64,000 nucleotides of DNA from Lagopus muta. Its lineage: Eukaryota; Chordata; Aves; Galliformes; Phasianidae. Below the pieces are notes generated by a model, which had not been told where the DNA came from, ran no database searches, and saw only the letters and a list, made by a program, of their open reading frames with translations. The position numbers and the translations under genes were made by a program. Positions 11,571 to 24,642 of the stretch are shown here, in pieces. The DNA lies in assembly GCF_023343835.1 (NCBI RefSeq), contig NC_064439.1:25422933-25486932 (forward strand). The letters run 5' to 3'. Positions within the stretch are counted from its first letter, which is position 1, and each line of letters starts with the position of its first letter.

Positions 11571-14500
11571 TTCTTGACTACATTATCTGTGACAGTTAAC
11601 GTAATTCTTAAATGTAGACAAAATGATTTGGCACTTCATGTGAAATTTCCCTCACTAAATAGCAAGCTGATTTTAAGTCTCAGTACACTGTACACATATA
11701 AACTGACAATTGTATTTGAAGGAAATACGCATTTTTCCAGCATTACATCCAAAAATAGATACGAGGCTAATGAACCAACAGCATTTAGGGCAACTGTCTT
11801 CTTATGTGGCCTGCTGTCTATGAAGACAGGGTGATATGTACTCTCAGAAGGTACCATTTCTATACACTATCTACCTTGTGGACAGATACTTAGAAGAGCA
11901 GACTGCATATATTATACTGACTTTCAAAGAAATTAGGAATTGAAGCCGATCATCAGGCTGTAGCTACCTACCAAGTAAGCTTGAGGTAAAGGATGTCTGC
12001 ATAGAAAAAATGAAGAAGCAAATCTCCATAGATCTAAAATGAGAAATCATCAAAAAAGAAAGCAAATGGTAGTTCATTCTGTAGAGATGCACTCTTTTCC
12101 CATAGATGTAATGGGAGTCTATATGTCTGCGTCTATATGTCAGGTAGTTATTCTTATGTAAAGTAAGTCCCATTTTTAGTGTCTTGATTTTGAAATGTCT
12201 CTTTTAATATTCCTCAAAAATGTCCACTAAAAAAGTATTACTCTATTGCTTCATACTGAAACCTTAATATTTGTATTCCACAGCACTGGACTTAAATACA
12301 TACCACTTTAATTATAGAACTGCATTTTTGAAAGGAAATTGTTTTTATTATAACAAAACCTGGAGTCATTACTAAATTGTTCTGAATGCATGAAACATTC
12401 TGAAGACTCAGTAATTTTAAAATAATATTTTTAAATACATTTGAAAGAAACGATGAAAAATATGCTTTCTACTGTAGAGCTGGTCACCATCCTCAGCTTT
12501 CTAACCTCTCCAAAATGTAAAGGATAGTTTTGCTATTTGATATGTGTGCATTTGCCACAGCATGAAAATATATTTTCCTGTTTATAAACTCAGGCAATTC
12601 TAGAAGAGTTGCTATAACCTCTTTATGCAAGTGAAAGCTTGTTTCTTTGTGCTCACCATGGTGTGGCTTATTCCCTGATGGTCATGAAAGGACAATGTAA
12701 ATAACATTTTAACACCCACAGCCCAGCTCATGCTGCACAAATGCAATGTAAAAAAAAAAATAGCAAATATAAAAAGTATTAGTTACATCTGAAATACCTC
12801 TGACGAATATGCAATCTGCCATGTGCAGAAACAAGAACCATAATTAGAAAAGAGGTGAGGTAAAAGAATGAATACGACAGGTCTTCCTTTAGCCATGTTA
12901 TTGCATGTGTCATGCTATTTTTACTAATTATAAGAAAAAATTACCTTGTTCTTCAGTTCCTTTCTATGCTTCCCGTTTCTACTTATACTACAAAGACGGC
13001 ACTGTAAGCAACACATTCATTTTGACCATAAAGAACAGGGCACACAATCTGCAGGTTTCACTTATCTCTGCTGTGAAACCTATGATGTACTATGGATAAC
13101 ATGTTTCATGATATCAGTCACAGGTAAATCTAGTAAAGAAATTTTGGTGAGTGAGATGAAGGTTAGAGGATGGGTCAAATTAACCTCCTCTACTGCCTAG
13201 CATTTCAAGAACAAAGGCATAAAATTAAAAAATTTGTTTGTGATGCTTGAGTACCAATGCCAGTATTGAGCATGGCTTTAGTTATAACTGTTTTAAACTT
13301 TTATATTAATTACATGGGAGAAAACTACCACCTGAATTCATGTTCTTGATAGCAATTCTCCATGGACATCAGAAATTGCAATGCCTAAAAGAAATGTCTT
13401 GATATTCAGGAGCTAAAGTAATTATTGGAAGCTGAACTTGTACACTGGCTTTGAGCTTCACCCAATTTCCAGGCCTCACTTGTTGCTTTATTTCTGTTTT
13501 ACTTTTTTTTTCCTTTTTAATTTATTTTTATTTTTATTTTTGTCAGAAATAATGCATATTAAATAACTCCTGCTTATATACTTCATATCATCAAACAAAA
13601 TATGAATGTGAATCATCTGTGGAAAAGCAGCTATGAATATGCTCTAGCCTTTTTTTTTGTTCCCTTTAATCAAAGTAAATAAAAGGGTAGCGCACCTATT
13701 GGTAAGTACTAAGAAAGTATCTTAAAATCTATCTGGCCTGGGAACAATATAAAATACATATAAAAAGTGATTTAAAAAATTAAAAGAAAAATGAAATAAA
13801 ATCATAGATATTATGTAAGATTTTCTATCCACAAGAGAACTGGCTATTTACAAAATAATTTAATTTTTTATATCAAAGTATTTCGAATGCAATCTGCTTT
13901 TAATAGACGGCTTTATGACTGTATTTGTGATGGTAGAAATCTCAGAGAACACATTGTACCACTGCTGTAGCTCATGAAGAAACAAATGCAATGTAGTGTA
14001 TCATGACAGACTGAAATGGAATTCCAGCCATGTGAAGGTAAATTTTCCAGCTGTGCTAGCACAGATTGGAATAACTCACTCATGACTGCTACAGAATAAA
14101 GTGTCAGTCCATATCTCAAACTGTAGCTATTAACCACTCTGTATCTTCTGCAGCAGACAGAGGAAGATTCTAGAGTAACAAGGAGAGATTAATGCATTTA
14201 TAGGAAGAAAATTACAGTTTTATAATACATTTTGCAGTGCTTACTTTTTTTCTTCCAAAAGATTTCACATGAGCTTCTGAATTCTGAATATTCCTTTTTT
14301 CCTTTTTTTTTTTTTTCTTTAAATGACCTTAGCATTTGTATATTACTCAATGGCATTTTTTCCAAAGAGAGGAAATCCCTTTTTTCTTTATGCTACTCCA
14401 TGAATGTCAGACATACAAGTGAAGACTGTGCTACTACCATGACTAATTAACGAAGGTAGAGGGGCCCATGCAAAAGCTAATACTGGGAACAGAACTAGAT

Positions 14501-16909
14501 CAAGAACATTAATATAGGAGGATGCAACAGAATGAGTGGAGGGAGGACTGGAGATTTCAAAATGTCAGCTACTAAAGTAATAATGCATTATTTTTTCACT
14601 TTGAAAAACAAAAGGTGATTTTTGTGGAAGAGTACTTGTAGAAACAACACTGATTTCAACTAAGCACACTTTTTCTTATTCACTAGTCTCTTAGCTCATA
14701 ATTCTGTGATTAAAATTAATCAGACTGTCAGTGAATCGGCTTGTGATTACAGAAAATGGTACTTCTGTGTGCGTTTCCTGTCTAATGCAAGCTTAGAGCA
14801 GTTTGGAATCCAAGATCAAGCAAGTACTAGTCTTTGAACTGGAAAGTGTACAGAAATATCAACAGAAAGTGCATATTACTATCAATGAGCTCAGATAATG
14901 CTTCTTATTTTCCTTTCTTCATTCCTGGATCCATGATAGGTTACAATTCAAAGAATATGCGGTATTATCTTGTGAAATAAAATCAAGAACAAACATAAAC
15001 AAAAGAACTGAAGGTGAGGAACTTGAAAAATCTACAGGTTCCAAAAGCAGAAGTAGAAGCTGCATTAGGGTACATATCAGTTCCATTTGCTTAGCCTGTC
15101 AGTGCAAACTCCTTTCTGACTAGACTTTCTAAACTCAGGATGTCTTTACATATTTCCGATTTCATGCCAGTTCAGAAAAGACCAGCTTAATTTTGTCTAT
15201 CCATCACTGATTTCATCTGTAAAAGTCTTCCTCTCCTCTTATGCAAGAGATACACTGAACTCAGATGGGATAGACCCTCTGTGTCTCATAGCTACTCCTA
15301 TTTCTCCCCTTACTTATGCACACGTGTATGCTTTCTGTTGCATAGTACAAATGCAGTACAAATACAGTTACACAGTAAAAGCTTAGTACCTCAGTGGTTG
15401 GAATCATTCAGTTTGTCCAAAATTAAAAAAACATGTGTCTTGTCCTTTTTCCAGCATGCATTTTATACTTTATTAGTCCAACAATTTCTGACTTTCTTCT
15501 GGTCTCAGAGCTTCTTTCTGTCATTTAAATAGCATCAAGAAAAACAGCATCCACCCAAAAATGTCATACATTTCTAAGCCAACCAACCTTTTCAGGCACC
15601 TGGAAGAGACCACTAAATTAGTGAACTCTGAACCTCTAAAAAGCTTGAATCACATAGAAATATGTGTTTAAACAACATTTATTTCAGTGAAAATCTTCAT
15701 TAACTGTTTGGCAAATTCACTAAACTTCTCCCAGCTGCAGAACTGGAAAGAAAATGAACTCTAATTGGACTTTGAGGTAGCAAATTTGACACTCTACAGA
15801 AAAAGAAATATCTGAAAAATCTGCAGCTGGGGTTTAAGTTTGTTTTCATTTGTTTAATTCTGATATTTCTTTCACCACAGATGTCAAAATCTTGTGAAGC
15901 TTTGAAACACATGAAAATGATTTATTCCAGACCCAACCAGCTTTTCACCAGCTGTAGAAAAGTCAAACCGAGTGGAAAAGAAGTTACTCATTTTTGTTCT
16001 TCTCTATATAAATTTGATTCAAGTACTTATGACAGATATTAGGCTCCATTCACAGACTATTTATAAAGTATAGAAGAAGGAAAATTAAACTAAAATGTCA
16101 GAAAGAAGGTGCAAAACTACAGATCTCAAAGGAATAATTTAAGAGTAAGTTACAGCACCTAGTGACAGCAAGTGTGGATAACTAACTCCCGTTTCATTCC
16201 TTTGTACTGCCACTTATAATCAGGAACAAAAAATGCAGAGATGAAAGCAATTCTCAAAAGACTCACCACATCAATGAGTTGATGTAATTGCTGTGCAGCC
16301 ATGTCAAAGTAGCCTAGCAGTCTCTAGAGAGGAAATATTAGGAAACTTAATGTTAGATTGTAGATTCCTAATGAGATGCTACAAATCAGCACCTAACATG
16401 AAAAATACATGATTGTAAGAGAACCTGCATGCCCAGGAAATGACCTAGATAAAAATATGCATGCTTTAACACTAAATATATAGACAATAACAAGAAGAGT
16501 TAAATCCATTTGTAAAATTCTTAGATCTGATGAATTTCTAGGACTGAAACACGTTTTTTATTTGATACAGCTGATTATTATTGTTGTCCTCTATACATTT
16601 TTTTAAAAGTTTGATCGTAACATTCTTGAAATGGAAATTTGAGTGCAACACTAAGTATACAGGCATGCTGTAATATGTAATGCATGCAGTGGCACAAAAA
16701 TACTTTCTGCTTTTTCTTTTTTCTTTTTCCCAAACTTGACGCTCTCTTCAAATGTATTTCAAAGGACTCCCACAATGATACTGCAATTTCTTATGCTGGA
16801 ACAATTTATTTGGTGCACTGTACTGAATATATGTATAATACTCCGGAAATAATTACTTTTCATCTGGCCTTAGTTTGGGCCTTCCCTATGGAAGATACTG
16901 ACATAGTGG
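11571..16909. other. No gene seen; AT-rich non-coding stretch
   Basis: I recognise no gene or transposon. There are T-rich and TA-rich low-complexity patches near 13500-13545 and 14297-14320. Open frames are under 100 codons and show no familiar domain. Confidence 0.6.
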
Positions 16910-17305
16910 AATGAGTCCAGAAATGAGCCACCAAGATAATTAAATGGTTGAAGTACATGGCATGTAAAAGAAGTTGAGGTAATTGGTTTTATTCATCCTT
17001 AACAAGAGATGAGAGAAGGAGATACGATTAATGTCTACAAGTATCTACTTAGTATGAAAATACTGAGAAGCTGGAAGGTCCACTGTGATATGAAAAGAGA
17101 CGACGGAGAGAAGCTAAAAATAAAAAAAAAAATCCAGGCAACTCTCAGGGAAATTTTTGGAAATTACCTAGAGAAGCTTATAATCTCCATCCTTGCAGAT
17201 ATACTCAAAACACTTCTGGACATAGCCCTGAGAAAATCCATCTAATGGCCCTGCCCAGAGCAGGGGACTGAACTAAATGACTCTCATCCCTCCACCTGTA
17301 TTGTA
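16910..17305 (+). mobile_element. Old, highly diverged CR1 LINE fragment
   Basis: The stretch aligns by eye with the CR1 3' region: TCCAGAAATGAGCCACCAAGATAATTAA (a form of the 'rrAtkmi' coding block), TCTACAAGTATCTACTTA, then ATCTCCATCCTTGCAGATAT and CAAAACACTTCTGGACATAG, ending with CCCAGAGCAGGGGACTGAAC. The octamer tail is not visible. The number of mismatches and the poly-A-like insertion near 17123 suggest an old insertion. Confidence 0.7.
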
Positions 17306-20300
17306 TTAATCAATTAATTGGGCAAGAATAATAACGTGTTAAGCCATTCTGCATTTCTGGGAGAATATTCATAACTTTGTGTATTCATCTGATCATAGTA
17401 TGGATTAAAATAATAATAATAATAGAGACAGGATCACCTTTTTAAAGATGTCCAAAATCAAGTTATCAGTGTACTAGCTCTGTTAACGGGAAAGTACAGG
17501 AAGATGCATATAAAGTGGTAATTTGTATCTAATTAGTTAATTATAGCTATTGTTTAAAATGTTAAAATGATTTATTCCTGTTATAAAATTTCTAATATGA
17601 AATAATCTGTACTGGAGGCAGAGTGTGCTCAAACACATTCAAAGAAAAATTTCTAAAGTGTTGTCCGTAATATTTTTATACCATTTTAATATTTTTTTTC
17701 TTTAAATGAAACCTGGTCTTTTATTTTTATTGATTTGACAGTCACTTTACAATTATTTGTAACTTCACTGAACAACCCTTCTTAGTTCCTTTGTCTTCTC
17801 TCCTGGTGTATTTCAATGAGATGCAAAGTATTTACAAATCTGGCTTGCAATTAGTAGCATGAACAATACAGCAGATATCTATCATCAGTTTAACCTCAGT
17901 ATATCCTCCTAGATAACTGGAGACTTTTGGATCCGTATGGAGTTGACGGAAGGTTGTGTTCATTTATGTTTAAGCATGCTGTTACTTGGGCACATCATAA
18001 ACCTTCATTGTCATGCGTTGGACTGGTTCCCACCTTTTCTCAATGGCTCAGTCTCCCTGCTCACCCGTCATAAAAATGCTTCTGTAGGTGTCCAAGAAGC
18101 CAACTCAAGGAAGATGAAACCAAATTAAGATGAAAACTAACCATCAATTTGCAGCCAGAAGATTTCTATGAATTGGATCACTGCATAACATTTTGAAGAA
18201 AATATGGGAAGAAAAAATTAGACCCCCTCATGTAATATTAGAGTAGCTGCACAAGGACAATTTAGTTAAACCAACCTAAATGGATCTTGTCCTAATAATA
18301 GGTTAATACTGACAATGAAATAATGAAGATAACACACATTAGTAATGCCAGAGCCTTACATGATGGATAGAGAGGAGAAAACTATTACAACTGTTATTAT
18401 ATTTGTTGCTTTCTATGGAAGAATACTGGTGTTATAATGGCCCTTAACAAATGTGGTAGAAGAGTTAACTTTTGTAAAATAATCTGTGTTGCTCACTCCC
18501 TCCCTTTTTTTTTTTTTTCCCCTAATGTTTGAAATCTTTTCATGTATTAAGCTTGATTGAACAATCAGCATTCTGACAAATCCCAGTTTCTCTCTTTTCC
18601 TTCTCATTTTATTACAGTCCATAAATAGAGACAAGCCGGGAAGGGGAGATAAGTATATATCTATAATTATAACAGTATAAAAACAACTCTTGAAATATAT
18701 TAATCACTGACTAATCTTCCATACTAATTTATCCCACTTGTCTAACAGCAGCACTTTCCTGCTCTGATCTTTCCTATTCTGAGACTAAGACTTCATGATC
18801 ATATTCCTGACTAGATGATGCAGCAAACTGATATTATCATTTAGACTACAACTTCCTGATTCCCATTATCAGAGAACTGTTAGCTTTGTGCTTAATCAGA
18901 AAAAATAACATCTTCATTTAGGAAGAGGAAGAGGAGAATTTTTCCTAAATGTGATAAAAATGTCAAAATGAAATTGTTTGTTAGATAATTATATTCAATG
19001 AAAAATGAGAAAGAGATGACAGATAAATGTGATTGGAGAGGAAAAGTGAAGCAGTCTTGGACACGAGTATTATCACTTTCAACACAACTAAGATCATAGA
19101 ATATGTAAAATCCTTCATTCCCTATCCAGTTTTACTTCTGGCAGATGTGTGGACTTTCTCAGGTAAGTAAAATTTCGTCAGTTTCCTTCACAAGGAGATA
19201 AGAAATAAGTGTTGACTAACTGCTGCTTCTGCTGAACTTATGAGTTTAGGCAAATGAATTAAGCTTTTTAGGTGAACAATAGGTGTCAGTAGAAGATGAA
19301 AGTCTGTTATAGCAACAACTTAGTTTCTCCTTTATTTGCCGTGTTCCTTATTTTGCAATCAGGGAAACACTAATACTGTGTAGTTTCCACTTGGTAGCTT
19401 CAGAAACAAAATCAAAAACTGTGTGACCCACTTGTCTATGATGGCCTGTAAGTCAAAAGGATTTGACCCTTCTCCATTGCTTCTTGTTTTGTTGCTCATT
19501 TATGTTGGCTGTCACAGCTTTGTATTTCTTGAAATGAAATGTGAAAATGCATCCTCTACTGTTGTTGCCTTTTACTCTGTAAAGGACAAAAATAAATTAA
19601 ATCTCCAGAATCTTCAGGGGGTTAGGGAGGTGGGGAGGAGGACAGCAGGTTAAGGAAGAAGACAAATGAAGGATTTTTTCAAATCTTTTCCACTAAGTAA
19701 ACTCAAAACAAAACAGCAACAACAAAAACTTTGAAAAATTATCATTAAAATATTTTAAACTACCATAAAGATAATACGTTCATTTTGCTAGTATTGTGTA
19801 CTGTAAATACATTAGACTACTAAAATATTGAAGGAAAATGTACTACTGTACATATTTATTTCAATGTAAAATTACCATCATTGTACTTATTTACTACCTT
19901 TCTTATGGATTATTGTTTTTTTTAATAATCAGTTTGTGCCACCATGTAAGTTACATGTTAAAGTTCATTAAACAATTCTATCTCCATGACAACAACTGGG
20001 ACTATTATTCTGGTTCGTATCTTTTAGAAAAAACTATTTGAGATCAGAATTTATCATCTCTTAGTATTTTCTTCCTGAAAGAACAAGTATTACTTGTTAC
20101 TTCTGAAGAAGATAAAAATGAGCTTATCAAAATATTTGCTAGTATTCAATGAGTAAAATATATTTCAGTACGTATTTTAAACAGTCAGTGGATGTTAAAA
20201 TTTCATTCAGAAAAGCATGAATTTTTGACTCAGAAAAGAAAAATATCTTGGTAGACAGCTGTACAAAGTTAATAGACCAAATTATAGCCTCATTTAAGTT

Positions 20301-20921
20301 ATTATAAATCCAAAGACACTGCTAGTAAATTTAAATTTACACTAAGCTTAATGACAGGAAAATTTGAGTAATACAGCAAGGAGAGATGCAGTTCACATGT
20401 TCAACGGAGCAGGGATATTCTGATTGTTGCAGGCTTCATGAGGAATGTGATATACATAAAAGACACAAGATCCATCAAAACAAGATCAGAAGAATGTTCA
20501 CACCTCCAACTATTGAAACCATGCCACAGCCTTAAGAATTTTGAAGCATTCCCGTTCATCTGCTCTGGGTCTGGGTCGTGGAACTCCCCTCTTCTTTCAT
20601 ACACAATTCCAATATTACAATACCTATGCCAATATTGTCTATCAATCATAATTTAGAAAGTGCAGAGCCAGTTTATGACACTTTAAATTGAGATGTCCAC
20701 CTTTTTCCACTAGCTTTATTCATATATCTTCCAGAATTCTAATGGTGGTGGACAAACTGCTAATGAGTGCTTTGAGGGAGGTCAGAATAGAGGTCACATT
20801 TCTTGCTATGCACAGTTTTCATCCATCCAAATTTTCTTAACAAAGACATCATCTATCACTCGGTTATTCCACAGCCTAAAGTGCTGACCACCCTTTGCAG
20901 ACCAAGGAAAAACACTTAATA
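17306..20921. other. No gene seen; AT-rich non-coding stretch
   Basis: I recognise no gene or transposon. The 20390-20920 part just before the LTR is slightly less AT-rich and could hold unrecognised older repeat sequence. Confidence 0.5.
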
Positions 20922-21373
20922 TGTGTTACCTCGGGAGAATTGTCTCAAACACTTGCAGGACAATAATAGGCTAAAGGCTGAAGGTATGGTTGCAGGGGGA
21001 TCCTGTGAAGACATGACAGACAAATTTCCCCTGTTCAAACAGAGTTGTTTACTGCAAAGTTTTGCCTGCAAAGTTGTTAATGGAGAACTTGTTGATAACT
21101 GAACTTGTTGACAATGAATTTGCTGATGGCAAATCTGTAAGTCTAGCAGTCCTGAAAAGGACACAGTGTGATGCCTGGCAGGACTTAAAGACTCGGGTAC
21201 CTTTGAGACTTCAGAACTTCTGAATTAGAACTTGCGCAGATACCCAATCCATGGGTGAATGAGTGCTGGGAGCCAGACTGGTGATCTCTTCCTCTGTCCA
21301 TCTATTTTTTTATCCTATATCTTCTCTCCCTCTCCTTCCCCCCCCCCCCCCTCTCTCTTTTCTTTTTTTTTCA
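20922..21373 (+). mobile_element. Candidate 5' LTR of a decayed ERVL-like retrovirus
   Basis: A stretch of about 450 bp begins TGTGTTACC and ends in CA just before a primer-site-like sequence and the gag remains. Its length fits the short LTRs of ERVL elements. It contains a GA/TT-rich U3-like part with repeated 'acttgttga' words near 21080-21115 and a pyrimidine-rich end with a run of 14 C (21338-21351). No matching 3' LTR was found in the window, so its borders and target duplication cannot be tested. Confidence 0.5.
21338..21351. repeat. Poly-C run of 14
   Basis: Uninterrupted C run within a CT-rich stretch near the end of the candidate LTR. Confidence 0.95.
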
Positions 21374-21391
21374 CTTCACAAGTGAGAGGTG
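21374..21391 (+). other. Possible primer-binding site, tRNA-Leu type
   Basis: CTTCACAAGTGAGAGGTG directly follows the candidate LTR. About 10 of 13 aligned bases match the complement of the tRNA-Leu 3' end, the primer that gives ERVL its name. This is a by-eye match in decayed DNA. Confidence 0.4.
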
Positions 21392-21589
21392 ACATCTTTA
21401 ATATGATGTGATCAGTAAGATATACCCTCAGTATTGGAAGGTTCAGAATCTACCTCTCAGCTATATCACAGGAAGGCTATAAGCCAGGAAAGGTACAAAG
21501 GGCACTAACACTCCAACTGGGAAGAACAAGCAGGAAGAGTTTGGAAGGAACCTCTCAGCTATATGTCAGAAACATTTGAGAAAAGAATG

Positions 21590-22481
21590 AGCATTGGGCC
21601 ATAGCCACCTGTGAAATGCCAGTAACTGAATTCTTCAAGGTTATTGAGAAGTAGAAAAAGTATAATGCATGTCGTTTTCCACAAGGAGTGACTTGGGCTC
21701 AGAAAAACTGGCATGATCCCAATGCTGTAACAGAAAGAATTACAACTCTTGCTATGGAGAAGATAATATGTCTGGAATAGGAAAAATAGTGTGTGTTGCA
21801 TTAAGTGTGGTGCTGATGGCAGCTAAAAATATTGGTATTTCAACAGAAAAGTAGATGAAGAAATAAACAGATCCCTACAGGAGTTAGTGAAAGTGTTACA
21901 AGATCAACTAAATGCAGAATGTAAGACAAATGAGAGTCTTCAGGTGGCTTTTCCTGATGTATTGCATTGGGAAAAAATCTGCAGTTTAATATAATATAAA
22001 GAGAATAAGAGATATTTCCTTTACCGAGTCTCAGGAAGCCAACTAGGATTTTTGAGTTTGGTTAAATCAACTGATAAACAGACCTGATTAAGGAATTAGA
22101 AATGAGTCAAGAGATACTGAGAATGAGGAATTGTTGATGAGACCATTGATCGGAACAAAGACCACTGATGATGGCCAAAGCAGAGGGGCCTCACAGATTG
22201 TTACACAAATAGTGCTGTACACAGCAGCTGAGAGAGCAAAAATCCAGTATAACATGTTAGCTCAAGATATTGAAATGGAATAGGTACGGAGAGTATATCT
22301 GATCAACTGAGAAAGTTTTCTTTTCAGAAGATGAGGCCAGGCATATCTGGGGGCCTGAATTTTTCTTAACTACAAATGATAAAGGATGTGCCTGTTTCTT
22401 ACTGTGTTACATTTTGGTCTTAAGACCTTAACCCCTTGAAAAAGGGAGACACATTTGTAAGAGATTATTCTTTTACATCAT
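21590..22481 (+). pseudogene. gag: ERVL-like gag remnant, upstream part
   Basis: These are broken reading frames of an endogenous-retrovirus gag gene (structural polyprotein). A matrix-like region lies at about 21600-21760. A capsid region follows, including VDEEINRSLQELVKVL near 21856. At 22330-22374 the motif DEARHIWGPEFFLTT matches the conserved end of the ERVL capsid domain. Reading continues past several stops to 22481, where the sequence is interrupted by a solo LTR. Frameshifts and stops throughout make it non-functional. The last four bases, TCAT (22478-22481), are the left copy of the target duplication of that LTR. Assignment to the ERVL group rests on capsid motifs and the tRNA-Leu-like primer site. 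Confidence 0.7.
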
Positions 22482-23296
22482 TGTCTCAAAGCCTGACGGG
22501 GACATAATGGATAAGTACAAACAAGTCCAGGGCAAGAGTTGTGAAATCCTTTGAGGGACAGAGATGGACAAGGCTAGGGGCAATGAGATAAGTTGCAGCA
22601 TAATGGCTGTGAAGAGGTCTTTTGTGTGGGCTTATCTCGAGGAACATGGCCATCTCAGGTTGTGCTGCACATGACTCTTAACCAAGCACCCAGGAATGCC
22701 ACTATGGCAGAAGAAGAAGGATAAAAATGGGACCTATAACCATGCGGTTAATGTTTTCTGGCAGCAGATACCTCATGAAGAAGAAGAGGTTTCTGACATG
22801 AGAAGCCTCTCGACCTGCCTCTCTCCCTCCTGGACTTGCTCTGCGCTCTACTACGATGCTGAAAAAGAACAGAGGTGTCTGCCATCAGATTCCTCACTAC
22901 AGAATTCCTGCATGCTGACCATCTCTCCTGGGCCTGCTACCTGACTCCTGCTGCTTCCTCCTGGATTGGCTCTGCGACTGCCTCCTGCTACCTGCTTGCT
23001 GCCCAAGACCAGCCATGCTGCTGCTGCTCTCCCCACCCCCCCGCTGCTTTAGCCTCGGACCTTCGAAACGTTGTGCAACGGGACAGCTGCTGGATCCTGG
23101 TGGTGACTATCCCCTCTTTATGTGATTCTTGCTTCTTTCCTCTCTTTTCTATCGCCCTCTTTCCCTTCCCGTTCTCCCTGATTAGGATTTATAGTAAACG
23201 GTTGGACCAACATTTGAACCGTTGTTTCTTAATCTCACGCCTGGTATATATATACTAAAAGAACCTAATCTCCTTCCTATAAATTGGAGAGAGACA
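22482..23296 (+). mobile_element. Solo LTR (815 bp) nested in ERVL-like gag
   Basis: The element begins TGTCTC and ends GAGACA, a perfect 6-bp terminal inverted repeat of the TG...CA type. It is flanked by a 4-bp direct repeat TCAT (22478-22481 and 23297-23300). Removing the LTR and one TCAT leaves the gag reading frame in register, which independently supports both borders. Orientation is taken from a TATA-like ATAAAAA at 22721 and a variant poly-A signal AGTAAA at 23193, followed by a pyrimidine/GT-rich end. The middle (about 22810-23090) is rich in CTG and CCT words. No internal viral genes remain, consistent with LTR-LTR recombination. The 127-codon open frame inside it is not a gene. I do not know the family. 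Confidence 0.85.
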
Positions 23297-23300
23297 TCAT

Positions 23301-23870
23301 TGTGCATTGAGAGCCCAACTGTAAATCATTTGGCAAAAAGTTTACGAAAGGGTGCTTGTCTCCAATTGATGTAGATATTTAACCTGGCAACAGCACTCTT
23401 ATGTTAGTAGCCAGCCCCAGTAGAGTGACCCCCCCGATTCAGTGTCTTCCAGACATTTCGAAGTTATATGTAGTTCAGTTGTAAGACCATTTGAGAGAGG
23501 CACTGTCCCTATGATCCAGGCAAGGGAGACAGGGAAATTAAAAAAAAAGCCTATGGCCGAGGGAGAAATTGCCCAGGAATTAATAAACTGCGGCAGAAGG
23601 ATGGGAATCATAGGCAGTAATATTAAATCTAAGCCTGCCATTAGGAGAACGAAACAGCAAGGAAACAATCCTCCTCCCCACTCCCTGGTGGCAAGGACAA
23701 CTATATCATGGGCAAAAGGAACTGAGAAAGTGCTATCTTGAGATTTGATTAACAGCTCATCTACAGCAGCGTTAGAAAATCTTATCCAAGGGTGTCAGGA
23801 TAAACAGAAAGTGCCCTCTAGGAATGAGCAGCCTCCTTGGGAAAATAGAAAGGTGGAGCTCTGACTGACA
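23301..23870 (+). pseudogene. gag: ERVL-like gag remnant, downstream part
   Basis: The gag relic resumes after the solo LTR in the same frame as upstream. A frame change then occurs near the C run at 23430-23436. From 23442 an open stretch of about 100 codons includes EGEIAQELINCGRR, a block typical of the ERVL gag C-terminal region. After a stop near 23740 the downstream sequence still looks gag-like to about 23870. No zinc knuckle, protease, reverse transcriptase or integrase was seen, and no 3' LTR, so the provirus is cut off after gag. Confidence 0.68.
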
Positions 23871-24454
23871 TTTTGAATCATCTATGATGGTCCAATTGCA
23901 ACCAAGCTACTCTATCTTACCGTATTACAAGAAAACCAGTTGATGCAGTAGCCAAGAATTATCATATGCTGAATTAGTGTTTGTAACAACCACATTACTC
24001 TTTTAAATTTTGTGTAAACCCAGATTATGACAATATGAACTTTCAGAATTTATGGTTTAGGCTCATTATCTTTAAATCTATAACACTGGCAACTCATTTG
24101 GGAACATACATTATCCCACATTAACACCTTGCTATGGCTAGTTCAGTGACCAGCTGTTTTATCTGCCTTTTGTTTGTCTGGTGAATGTTCAGTTGACGAT
24201 GTACTAGTGACATGTTTTCAAGGACTGCTTATTCCATTCTCCCTTCTACAAAATTATACTATATTAGAAATGTTGACATTAATTCATCTAACAGCGAATT
24301 TGCAAATCTAGTCACACCTTCCTCCCTTCACAGGAGAGACACGACTCTATCCATCTACCTAATTTTTAGTTGTTTAACTAGTTTCTTTTTATGATGTATT
24401 TCTCTCAACATATCTCACAGTAGTGACAATGGATTGAAAAATAAACTTCTTTAC
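23871..24454. other. No gene seen
   Basis: Non-coding sequence between the ERV relic and a CR1 fragment. I recognise nothing in it. Confidence 0.55.
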
Positions 24455-24642
24455 TTTGAGAGTAACAGAGCACTGAAACAAATAGCCCAGAGATGTGGAG
24501 TCTCCATCTCTGGAAATATCCAAAACCTGCCTGCATGCTTTATGAAACCTACTGCAGGGAATCTGCTTTAGCAGGAGGTTAGACTAGTTGAACTGCATAG
24601 GTTCCTTCCAAACCCTATGATTCTGAGATTCTGTGATTCCTG
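24455..24642 (+). mobile_element. Old CR1 LINE 3' fragment
   Basis: About 190 bp of CR1 3' region: AGATGTGGAGTCTCCATCTC, AGGAGGTTAGACTAGTTGA, CCTTCCAAACCCTATGATTC, and an octamer tail ending GATTCTGAGATTCTGTGATTC. The tail fixes the plus orientation. It belongs to a different subfamily from the copies at 51.3 and 55.8 kb. Confidence 0.85.

Noticed and set aside
22875..23258. 127-codon open frame rich in Cys, Ser and Leu
   Set aside because: Lies wholly inside the solo LTR; its residues come from CTG/CCT-rich LTR sequence.
23442..23741. 100-codon open frame as a possible host gene
   Set aside because: It is the downstream ERVL-like gag remnant, starts at GTG and is broken on both sides.
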